Below are positions 26,234 to 32,312 of a stretch of 32,312 nt of DNA, one piece after another. The first letter of the stretch is position 1. The number at the start of each line of letters is the position of its first letter. Origin of the DNA: Leptospira sp. (GTDB taxonomy: Bacteria > Spirochaetota > Leptospiria > Leptospirales > Leptospiraceae); contig JAFIGA010000127.1 of assembly GCA_020831715.1 (NCBI GenBank), positions 1 through 32,312 on the forward strand, read 5' to 3'. The translations under genes were made by a program, and so were the position numbers. A model generated the notes under the pieces. It was not told where the DNA came from, ran no database searches, and saw only the letters and a program-made list of their open reading frames with translations.

Positions 26234-26260
26234 AGAGCCCGGGTTGACTCGGGCTCTTTC
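26234..26260 (+). terminator. Hairpin terminator between the Lys-rich membrane protein and the Uma2 gene
   Basis: Perfect 8-bp stem AGAGCCCG / CGGGCTCT (26234-26241 and 26250-26257), with an 8-base loop, then a short T-rich run TTTCTATC. The modest T content makes it weaker than the others. The Uma2 frame can be extended upstream through it, which argues for a start after this point. Confidence 0.7.
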
Positions 26261-26275
26261 TATCATTCGAAAAAT

Positions 26276-26860
26276 ATGATTGACTTGATCACGAAGGTCA
26301 ATTACGGTATTCCCATGGCAACTGTTACTCAATTCGAGGAATTGATTCACCCGCTCTCTGTTGATGCATACCATTTGCTTTATGAAAAAGGTCTGGTAGC
26401 GGAAAAGGCAGAGTTGATAGAAGGAGTGATCTTCAATAAAATGCCCAAGAATCCCATTCATTCAGAAATACTCAGACGACTCAATCGATATTTATACGAT
26501 GTCCTTTCCAAGGATTATGTGATTAGCTCCGAAAACCCGTTAACATTGGGTAATTCCGAGCCGGAACCGGATATTTCCATATTGCCACCGGGAGATTACT
26601 CAAGCGCTCATCCTAACTATGCTCTCATGGTTGTGGAGATTGCGAATTCTTCTTTGAGTTTTGACAGAAAGAAAGCAGTTACCTATGCGAAAGGAAATAT
26701 TCCGGAGTATGTGTTGATAAATCTGAATGACCAGAAGATTGAATTCTATCAAGCCCCCAAAGATGGAGCCTATACAGAAATACGAATTCTATCCAAAGAC
26801 GAAATTCTCAATTCCGGATCTATACCCGGACTCAGCTTTACATTAGAAAAATTTCTCTGA
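26276..26860 (+). CDS. Uma2-family (DUF820) putative restriction-like endonuclease
   Basis: About 194 residues from ATG 26276, or 181 from ATG 26315. The Uma2 landmarks of the PD-(D/E)XK nuclease fold are present: AELIEGVIFNKMP, HSEILRRLNRYL, the acidic EPDISIL, and VVEIANSSLSFDRKKAVTYAKGNIPEYVLINL with the conserved Glu and Lys. The physiological role of this family is not established. The frame opens as far back as 26141, inside the previous gene, but a terminator lies between. Neither ATG has a good ribosome-binding site. It is convergent with the ACT-protein gene, 1 base apart. Confidence 0.85.
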   Translation: MIDLITKVNYGIPMATVTQFEELIHPLSVDAYHLLYEKGLVAEKAELIEGVIFNKMPKNPIHSEILRRLNRYLYDVLSKDYVISSENPLTLGNSEPEPDISILPPGDYSSAHPNYALMVVEIANSSLSFDRKKAVTYAKGNIPEYVLINLNDQKIEFYQAPKDGAYTEIRILSKDEILNSGSIPGLSFTLEKFL

Positions 26861-26861
26861 T

Positions 26862-27458
26862 TCAATCCACTCCTTTGATTTCTCTTTTGATTTTTTCAAT
26901 CAACTCCCCGTTCTGCGACACTGGTTTATTTTCAGAATCACGTATATAAAAACGATCCATTGCAAGGTTTGATTCGGGATTAGTCTCCACTTTGGCGGAA
27001 ATGATGTTGATTTGATTTTTCATTAAAATTCTTGTTATATGATACAATAATCCTCTGGCATTTTTGGATTCCATGTAAAAACAAGTTGTGTTTGTGTCCG
27101 GATCATCGGTGAATATAAATTCGAAATTATCCTTGAAAAATAGTTTAGGATCAGGTTCACCCAGATTGTATTCTTCCAGGATTTTCGTAGCATCTTCATA
27201 TTTGGAAAATGCAGTGTCCATCAAAACTCCCAACTGAAAAGCAGAATCAGCATTTTCATCCAATGATCGAACTGTGAAATTGTCCAAAGTGTAAAGGATT
27301 CCACCCTCTTCAATTGTTTGTACTTCTCCGGAAAGGACATCCATTTTTAATACATAGAGGCAAGCTACAATGCGGAACAGAGTTCCAATCTTGGTAGCAT
27401 CTGTTCGGATGGAAAGCTCTATTAAATCTGCATCTTTTTTGTAGGAGAAGTCAATCAT
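26862..27458 (-). CDS. Stand-alone tandem ACT-domain protein, GlnD-type
   Basis: 198 residues with two ACT-like domains. The first is about 10-90 (TKIGTLFRIVACLYVLKMDVLSGEV). The second is about 120-190 and has the sequence character of the C-terminal ACT pair of the uridylyltransferase GlnD (NARGLLYHITRILMKNQINI, then SAKVETN and DRFYIRD). No nucleotidyltransferase or HD domain is attached. ACT pairs bind amino acids or similar small ligands, so it may sense nitrogen or amino-acid status; this is inference. Neighbouring genes give no further clue. Confidence 0.85.
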   Translation of the reverse strand: MIDFSYKKDADLIELSIRTDATKIGTLFRIVACLYVLKMDVLSGEVQTIEEGGILYTLDNFTVRSLDENADSAFQLGVLMDTAFSKYEDATKILEEYNLGEPDPKLFFKDNFEFIFTDDPDTNTTCFYMESKNARGLLYHITRILMKNQINIISAKVETNPESNLAMDRFYIRDSENKPVSQNGELIEKIKREIKGVD

Positions 27459-27523
27459 AGCTAAATAATAATGATAAAATTATTGGATCAATAATTTCAT
27501 TTATTGTCGATAATTTAAATAGT

Positions 27524-28801
27524 ATGATTCGATTTTTTTACTTAGTTTTGACCCTCATTTTAACCGGTTGGCAGGTTTTTCAATTCGCCAATTTAATGGG
27601 TTTGGAGGAAGAAAAAGATCTCGCTATCCGAAAAGTTTTGGTATGGAAAGGTGTAATCAGAGGAACATACGAGAATAATCAAAAAATCAAAATCACAATT
27701 ACCAGAAATCATAACCTTCCCGATTCTCAAATCCAACAAGAAAATATTCGAAAAGAAATACTCAGTCAGCCTTGGACTATTTTTCAAAATAATACAGATA
27801 AAGAATTAGGAAATTTTTATCCCAGAGAATTGGTCTGGGAATTGAAGTCAAAGTTTCCCAATGAACAGGGTCATTCCTGGGAAGCAATTTTATGGGGAGA
27901 TGTGGAAACCTCAAACACAAAGGATAAAATGGTTATCCAAGCCGGTTCCTATATAGCAAAATATAAAGAAGAGTATTCTTATGTAGAACCGGACAATTTT
28001 TACGGTAAAACAACAAGTCCGTTGCCTAAAAGAATTATTCATCCCAAGGATGGCAAGGAAATGCTCCTTGTAAGTCGAGGAGTCTTTCTCTACGGACAAG
28101 GTTTGGATCCGGAGCTTCCCAGCTTCAATCCGGAATTCTTTCGACCCAATATGGGCAATCTAAAGGATCTCAATCCTTTTTATATGGATAAATATGAGGT
28201 TACCAATCGCGAGTATTTCCGTTATATCCGAGAGACGGGAGCCAAGCCACCTAAACATTGGAAAAATGGAAAATATCCATCAGGTATGGAAAATCATCCG
28301 GTTGATTTTTTAAGCTTCAAAGAAGTTGAAGGATATGCAAATTGGGTTGGCAAAAGGATTCCAACCGAGTGGGAATGGGAGAAGGCGGCTAGGGGAGAGG
28401 GTGTCGAAATCTACCAAAATCGAGATGAGACTCTTGCCTATTATATTAAAGCAATCGATTATCCTTATGGAAAAAGATTTGACTCAGGTCTCTGCAATAC
28501 ATTGGAATCCAAGTTAGGAACGACCTTATCGGTTTATGAACTTCCCAAAGCGGGGAGCAGTCCTTATGGTCTGATAGGAATGTGTGGGAATGTCTCAGAA
28601 TGGACGAACACTTGGTATGATAAATATCCATCTCAGCCATTCAACCTAAGTGGTTATGGAAAAATGTACCGTGTTGTTCGCGGCGGTTCCTATCGAGAAG
28701 ATCAATTCAGTGCAAAAGTTCATGCTAGGTCTTACGGAGGCGTTCCTAATCTAAGCGAGGATTACAGAGCAGGCTTCCGATTGGTGGAAGATGTAAAATA
28801 G
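27524..28801 (+). CDS. Exported formylglycine-generating-enzyme-like (SUMF1) domain protein
   Basis: 425 residues. An N-terminal hydrophobic segment (2-20) suggests export or membrane anchoring, then a region I do not recognise (about 30-180). The C-terminal two-thirds is an FGE-sulfatase domain: GKEMLLVSRGVFLYGQG, MDKYEVTNREYFRYI, NHPVDFLSFKEVEGYANWVGKRIPTEWEWEKAARG, GMCGNVSEWTNTWY, VVRGGSY, and YRAGFRLV at the end. Many proteins with this domain are not sulfatase-activating; the active-site Cys pair of true FGE is not evident here, so a binding or other role is likely. ATG start at 27524. It is monocistronic and divergent from the ACT gene. Confidence 0.88.
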   Translation: MIRFFYLVLTLILTGWQVFQFANLMGLEEEKDLAIRKVLVWKGVIRGTYENNQKIKITITRNHNLPDSQIQQENIRKEILSQPWTIFQNNTDKELGNFYPRELVWELKSKFPNEQGHSWEAILWGDVETSNTKDKMVIQAGSYIAKYKEEYSYVEPDNFYGKTTSPLPKRIIHPKDGKEMLLVSRGVFLYGQGLDPELPSFNPEFFRPNMGNLKDLNPFYMDKYEVTNREYFRYIRETGAKPPKHWKNGKYPSGMENHPVDFLSFKEVEGYANWVGKRIPTEWEWEKAARGEGVEIYQNRDETLAYYIKAIDYPYGKRFDSGLCNTLESKLGTTLSVYELPKAGSSPYGLIGMCGNVSEWTNTWYDKYPSQPFNLSGYGKMYRVVRGGSYREDQFSAKVHARSYGGVPNLSEDYRAGFRLVEDVK

Positions 28802-28864
28802 TCTAGTAAAAATTTCTTTCCAAAAATAGCATTTTTTCATAATCTGCCCATAAGTGAATAAATC

Positions 28865-29740
28865 GTGGCAAATGTTGGTGCAGAAATGAAAAATGAGAAA
28901 GAACTCCAGGATGCTCAAGTACTTTTAGATTCGATCATGAATCAATTGGAGAAAAAACCTTGGGCAATTCCCAATCTAATCGATGATCCCAGTAAAGGTG
29001 ACTATGCTGAGGTTCTCAGCAATCTTGTTTATCTATTAACGAATTTGAGTATGGATCCTGTAGAGGCGAAATACCTAATGGAAGAGACATTCAAAACCAG
29101 AATCCGTATGGGGGAATGTCTAAACCGACCTGTTGATTTTCGCGTTGCCCTTTTAGACCTCATTTTGCAGAAAAAAGAATTCATTAAAAATCCCAAAGTC
29201 ATAGAAATCAAGCTGTATTTAGAGCAAGAAAAGAAAGCTATGATTGATTATCTTACCGGTCTTTATAACAAAAGATACTATGAAGAGACCATGGATAGAG
29301 AGATCAATCAGGCTAAGCGTTATAGTAGATCATTTTCAATTATCTTATTCGATATTGATAATTTTAAATTGGTCAATGATACATTTGGACATTCTTTAGG
29401 CGATGAAGTTCTTAAAATACTCGCCACAATTTTAAAAAAGAATGTTAGAAAAGAAGATACACTTTGCAGAGCCGGTGGAGAAGAATTTGTTATCATACTT
29501 CCTGATACGGCATCTGAAGGTGCAAGAAAGGTTGCCGAAAAAATTCGTGAAGCATTCCACGAAGAAACACTAAATGATAGTAAACTTTCTTTGTCCGGTG
29601 GCATTGCTACTTATCCTAATGACGGTAACAATAAATCAGAGCTATTTGAATGTGCTGATAAGGCTATGTATTTTTCTAAATTTTCAGGTAAGAATAAAAT
29701 TACTGTTTTTGGTGAAGAGATACGGAACGCTCGGGCTTAG
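28865..29740 (+). CDS. Diguanylate cyclase (GGDEF domain)
   Basis: Makes cyclic di-GMP from two GTP. 291 residues from GTG 28865; ATG 28886 is also possible and no strong ribosome-binding site separates them. The N-terminal 120 residues are helical with no recognised sensor domain or membrane segment. The GGDEF domain (about 125-285) has the active-site loop GGEEF (204-208) and an intact inhibitory I-site, RKED (195-198), at the normal five-residue spacing, so product inhibition is expected. The last codons and TAG lie within the terminator hairpin. Confidence 0.93.
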   Translation: MANVGAEMKNEKELQDAQVLLDSIMNQLEKKPWAIPNLIDDPSKGDYAEVLSNLVYLLTNLSMDPVEAKYLMEETFKTRIRMGECLNRPVDFRVALLDLILQKKEFIKNPKVIEIKLYLEQEKKAMIDYLTGLYNKRYYEETMDREINQAKRYSRSFSIILFDIDNFKLVNDTFGHSLGDEVLKILATILKKNVRKEDTLCRAGGEEFVIILPDTASEGARKVAEKIREAFHEETLNDSKLSLSGGIATYPNDGNNKSELFECADKAMYFSKFSGKNKITVFGEEIRNARA

Positions 29741-29757
29741 CACCCGAGCCTTTTTTT
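29729..29757 (+). terminator. Rho-independent terminator overlapping the diguanylate cyclase stop codon
   Basis: Stem GCTCGGG / CCCGAGC (29729-29735 and 29743-29749) with a 7-base loop, followed by a run of seven T. The stop codon TAG (29738-29740) lies in the loop. Confidence 0.9.
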
Positions 29758-29790
29758 AGCTTTCGACTAAAAAAGAGATCCGATCGGTAA

Positions 29791-30699
29791 TTAAGGAGTA
29801 ACCGAAATTACTTCGTCCCTGTTTACAATGTTCACAATGTGTTTGTATTCAGGTGAGTCTTTTCCGTATTTCAATTCAGTTGCTCTTAGCAAGTGAACAT
29901 TTTTCTTATAACGATACTTAAGCATCTGGTCTTCAGATCCACCACCATACTTCTTGATCATATTTTCCTCGAAGGCATATGCACTTGCTAGGTATTTATG
30001 AGCAGGATATTCTTTCTCGTTATCATCGATTTCGATGTAAAGCTCAAGAATGGGAATAGTCTGTGGAAGGTTTTGTAAGTCATACTCAACCATGATCCAG
30101 TGTCTATAAACATCAGATAGAAGTCTCTTGAACTCAGGTCTTTCTCTCAAATCCGGGTTACGGATTTCGTCCATATGGTTGATGGAGCGAGTGAAATAGT
30201 TGAGAGCAGTTTGCTTGGAAGAAAGTTTTTCTCTAGATACAACTCTTTCTTCTCGAGCTTTACGATCCACTTTTTGCCAATACCATTTCTCATCTAGACG
30301 CTTTTTCTCAGCTTCTTCTTTTCTGTATTGTTCTACCCACTCTCTATTTTTTAGTAGGACGTTTACACCGGACTGATAGTTTGATAGAGCAAGGCGGAAC
30401 TTATTGTTTGCAAAAGCTTTAGAAAGCTGGTGCAATTCTTGGAAGTTTTTATTATAAGCTTTGAAGTCAGGGTTCTTCCAAAGAGCTTCTTGCTCTTGGA
30501 TAACTTTTCTTCTCTGCTTTTGCTCTTCCGTTAAGTCAGCATCTTCTTCTTCAGGAACCAATTCGCCCTTTAGAAGTTCGTCTGCTTGTTGTTCATCTTG
30601 GCCTTGGCCCGGTTGTGCAGCTGGCTGATCCTGAGCATATACTGATATGCTGAAGGATAAAGCCAGAATGAGGATGAGGAGTTGTTTCATGTTCTTCAT
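29791..30699 (-). CDS. fcpA: Secreted helical protein, probable flagellar coiling protein FcpA
   Basis: 302 residues with a signal peptide: MKNMK, a hydrophobic run and a VYA-Q cleavage site after A22. The mature protein starts with a Gln/Ala/Pro/Glu-rich segment (about 23-60), then long charged helices rich in Arg, Lys, Glu and Tyr, with coiled-coil-like stretches around 100-165 and TPR-like helices near 175-265. Size, signal peptide and helical build match Leptospira FcpA, a sheath protein of the periplasmic flagellum needed for its coiled shape and for motility. I assign it by overall resemblance rather than by a defining motif. It has its own promoter and a leader of about 64 bases. ATG 30699 or 30690 could start it. 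Confidence 0.68.
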   Translation of the reverse strand: MKNMKQLLILILALSFSISVYAQDQPAAQPGQGQDEQQADELLKGELVPEEEDADLTEEQKQRRKVIQEQEALWKNPDFKAYNKNFQELHQLSKAFANNKFRLALSNYQSGVNVLLKNREWVEQYRKEEAEKKRLDEKWYWQKVDRKAREERVVSREKLSSKQTALNYFTRSINHMDEIRNPDLRERPEFKRLLSDVYRHWIMVEYDLQNLPQTIPILELYIEIDDNEKEYPAHKYLASAYAFEENMIKKYGGGSEDQMLKYRYKKNVHLLRATELKYGKDSPEYKHIVNIVNRDEVISVTP

Positions 30700-30769
30700 A
30701 TCCTTTGACCCTTTCGTTCTCTTTCGATAGTCTTATTAAAGAGAGGGGAAATCCCTTTCCCTTATCTTC

Positions 30770-30798
30770 ATTTAATCTATCGGAATTTTCTAAGTCAA
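30770..30798 (-). promoter_or_regulatory. Candidate promoter for the FcpA-like gene
   Basis: On the minus strand, TTGACT (30793-30798), a 17-base spacer, and TTAAAT (30770-30775, 4 of 6 consensus). The predicted start point is near 30763, about 64 bases before ATG 30699. Confidence 0.5.
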
Positions 30799-30907
30799 TA
30801 ATAACCTTTCCTTTTACAAAAATTTCTTTTTATTTTGGCAAATCCTCCGAAAATATACGAATTTAGAGACATAATTCTATTTATTAAGAAGCCGAAGCAT
30901 GAAAACC

Positions 30908-30937
30908 TTGACATGAATTCAATATTTTTGAAAAAAT
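30908..30937 (+). promoter_or_regulatory. Candidate promoter for the DnaC-like gene, possibly leaderless
   Basis: Perfect TTGACA (30908-30913), an 18-base spacer, then AAAAAT (30932-30937, 4 of 6). The start point would fall at or next to ATG 30944, and no ribosome-binding site is visible, so a leaderless mRNA is possible. Confidence 0.35.
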
Positions 30938-30943
30938 AAAATT

Positions 30944-31810
30944 ATGAATCTATCTGATGTATTTTCTTTCAGGCACGGAGTCACCGATTGTCCTTATTGT
31001 GGCGGTGCAGGTATAGTATTGGATGAGAATGTCAGAGGTTCACGATCCGGGTTACTCAGTCTCTGTCATTGCATAGCAGGAGACTGCGATAGCTGTCCGG
31101 CGAGAGGGGAAGCCCCTTATTTGATATATGATGAAGAACAGGATATGCAGATACCATGTTTGTGTCAAGGTGCACGCTTTGAACTCATGCGTCTGGAAAA
31201 GTTAGTTGCAGCGGCGGCAATTCCCCCAAGATACAGATTCAAGTTTTTGCAAAGCATTGAGATTGGGGATAAGGACAATGATCCGGAACTTTCCTTCTTG
31301 ATTGCACATGATTGGGCATCGGAATTGGTTCATCTCTGGAAGAATCCGAATTTCGTTCCAAGAGGTTTCTATCTATGGGGAGGAACCGGAAGTGGCAAGA
31401 CACTTCTTGCCTGTGTAATCTTAAATGAGTTAATCTTTCGTTATGGAGTGAATTGTAAATACGCCAAGATCAATAAAGATTTTTTGGATGCAATTCGTAA
31501 CACCTACCAGAAAGAAAGTGAAACTCATGGAAAAGAAGTATTGATTACCAAAGAGTTCATGGATGTAGATGTATTGGTAATCGATGATTTTGGGGTTCAG
31601 AAGGATTCCGATTTCAATAATCAGAAATTATATGATCTCATAGATACAAGATATGAAAATGAGAAGATAACTCTTTTAACTTCCAATCATCCATTGGAAG
31701 AGTGGAAAGCTAGAGGAGAAGGTAGACTTTATAGTCGGTTAAGAGAGATGACCAAAGAAATCCAGCTCAAATGCCCCGACTATAGGTTGAAAGGTGTAGT
31801 CCACTCCTAG
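30944..31810 (+). CDS. DnaC/IstB-like AAA+ ATPase with N-terminal zinc-binding region
   Basis: 288 residues. Eight cysteines lie in the first 75 residues: C16-x2-C19, C41-x-C43, C48-x2-C51, C72-x-C74. The first pair sits in CPYCGGAG, which fits the CxxCxGxG pattern of DnaJ zinc fingers. An AAA+ domain follows with Walker A GGTGSGKT (146-153) and Walker B VLVIDDFG, and the TSNHPLEEW sensor segment. This is the shape of DnaC/DnaI-type helicase loaders, so loading the replicative helicase is the likely role; IstB-type transposition helper is an alternative, but no transposase is nearby. folK starts 1 base after its stop. Confidence 0.88.
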   Translation: MNLSDVFSFRHGVTDCPYCGGAGIVLDENVRGSRSGLLSLCHCIAGDCDSCPARGEAPYLIYDEEQDMQIPCLCQGARFELMRLEKLVAAAAIPPRYRFKFLQSIEIGDKDNDPELSFLIAHDWASELVHLWKNPNFVPRGFYLWGGTGSGKTLLACVILNELIFRYGVNCKYAKINKDFLDAIRNTYQKESETHGKEVLITKEFMDVDVLVIDDFGVQKDSDFNNQKLYDLIDTRYENEKITLLTSNHPLEEWKARGEGRLYSRLREMTKEIQLKCPDYRLKGVVHS

Positions 31811-31811
31811 A

Positions 31812-32216
31812 ATGGAACGAGTTCTACTCAGTCTAGGATCCAATTTAGGGGATAGGGAGAATTTTCTTGCAACTGCTTTGGAAAAAATTTCCGTGCACAA
31901 AGAGATTGATATCATTCAAAAATCTCCCATTATAAACACAGATCCCATGGATGTTTTGGAACAACCGGACTTTTTGAATCAGGTTGTGGAGATAAAAACT
32001 AGCCTGCATCCTGTGCAACTTTTGGATTATTTGCAATCAATCGAGATAGAACTTGGTAGAATCCGCAGAGTCCCAAAAGGACCCCGAGAAATAGATATAG
32101 ACATCTTAACTTTTGGTGATCAACAAATTCAAACTGAGAGGCTTAGTGTTCCCCATCATTCTATGGAATCTAGACCATTTGTTCGTGATTTAATTTCTAA
32201 ATTGGAACCTTTTTGA
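31812..32216 (+). CDS. folK: 2-amino-4-hydroxy-6-hydroxymethyldihydropteridine pyrophosphokinase (HPPK)
   Basis: Transfers pyrophosphate from ATP to hydroxymethyl-dihydropterin in folate synthesis. 134 residues, slightly shorter than the E. coli enzyme. Family hallmarks: LSLGSNLGDRENFL at the N-terminus, QPDFLNQVVEI, and the signature GPREIDIDIL with the metal-binding Asp pair, followed by VPHHSMESRPFV. The ATG lies 1 base after the stop of the DnaC-like gene, so the two are co-transcribed. Folate supply also serves the GcvT reaction encoded elsewhere in the window, but there is no linkage in transcription. Confidence 0.95.
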   Translation: MERVLLSLGSNLGDRENFLATALEKISVHKEIDIIQKSPIINTDPMDVLEQPDFLNQVVEIKTSLHPVQLLDYLQSIEIELGRIRRVPKGPREIDIDILTFGDQQIQTERLSVPHHSMESRPFVRDLISKLEPF

Positions 32217-32267
32217 GATCTTTGATTTTTCATTTGAAAAAATCACTAGGATTGAAATTCTGAGATT

Positions 32268-32312
32268 ATGATCACAGAGCAAGTTTTTCAAGAAAAAGTA
32301 GTAAAGAGATCC
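32268..32312 (+). CDS. Start of a gene cut by the window edge
   Basis: ATG 32268 opens a frame of 15 codons (MITEQVFQEKVVKRS) that runs off the window without a stop. It follows folK by 51 bases with a weak TGAG before the ATG. The residues resemble the N-terminus of thioredoxins, but this is too short to assign. Confidence 0.35.
   Translation, partial: MITEQVFQEKVVKRS

Noticed and set aside
26141..26275. Upstream extension of the Uma2 frame into the previous gene
   Set aside because: It overlaps real coding sequence in another frame and crosses a terminator; the extra residues are unlike Uma2 proteins.

Overview
The window looks like a chromosomal segment of a spirochaete, most likely a Leptospira. 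The DNA is AT-rich. Several lipoprotein signal peptides have relaxed spirochaete-style lipoboxes. A secreted helical protein at 29791-30699 resembles the Leptospira flagellar coiling protein FcpA. Many signalling proteins (REC, PAS, GAF, histidine kinase, GGDEF, STAS) sit among housekeeping genes. The genus assignment is inference from protein character, not from a search. There are no rRNA or tRNA genes, no CRISPR array, no IS element and no phage genes.

Layout. 1-4475 (minus): glycine cleavage operon gcvT-gcvH-gcvP; gcvP carries an in-frame amber codon with 41 conserved codons beyond it. 4556-5578 (plus): quinone-oxidoreductase-like enzyme. 5717-5842 (plus): a 41-residue Lys/Ala repeat protein followed by a strong terminator. 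5923-11173 (minus): a compact operon of a PAS/GAF histidine kinase, a REC-PAS histidine kinase, and an AmgK-like sugar kinase with a MurU-like nucleotidyltransferase (peptidoglycan sugar recycling). 11210-12088 (plus): alpha/beta hydrolase. 12122-12355 (minus): small ferredoxin. 12454-13485 (plus): REC protein with a kinase-like ATPase domain but no phosphoacceptor His. 13490-15610 (minus): ndk, ispA, tlyA. 15679-17050 (minus): a small lipoprotein coupled to an NAD-dependent epimerase. 17217-18092 (plus): unknown protein behind a near-consensus promoter. 18104-18958 (minus): zinc-ribbon methyltransferase. 19061-19906 (plus): dapF. 19954-20033: a pair of inverted palindromes resembling a REP/BIME element. 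20028-21884 (minus): HEAT-repeat lipoprotein. 21925-23659 (plus): consensus promoter and hflX, whose conserved N-terminus has no canonical start codon. 23591-23962 (minus): STAS protein overlapping the hflX tail. 24049-25344 (minus): hom. 25444-26211 (plus): a membrane protein with a Lys/Ala/Pro-rich tail like the 41-residue protein. 26276-26860 (plus): Uma2-family protein. 26862-27458 (minus): tandem ACT protein. 27524-28801 (plus): FGE-sulfatase-domain lipoprotein or exported protein. 28865-29740 (plus): GGDEF protein. 29791-30699 (minus): FcpA-like. 30944-32216 (plus): DnaC-like ATPase and folK. 32268 to the edge: start of another gene.

Most of the window is ordinary core metabolism and signalling. 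The observations most worth a second look are the gcvP amber codon, the hflX start, the two Lys/Ala-rich proteins, the operon joining two sensor kinases to AmgK/MurU, and the paired palindromes. I did not find a convincing wholly new multi-gene system.
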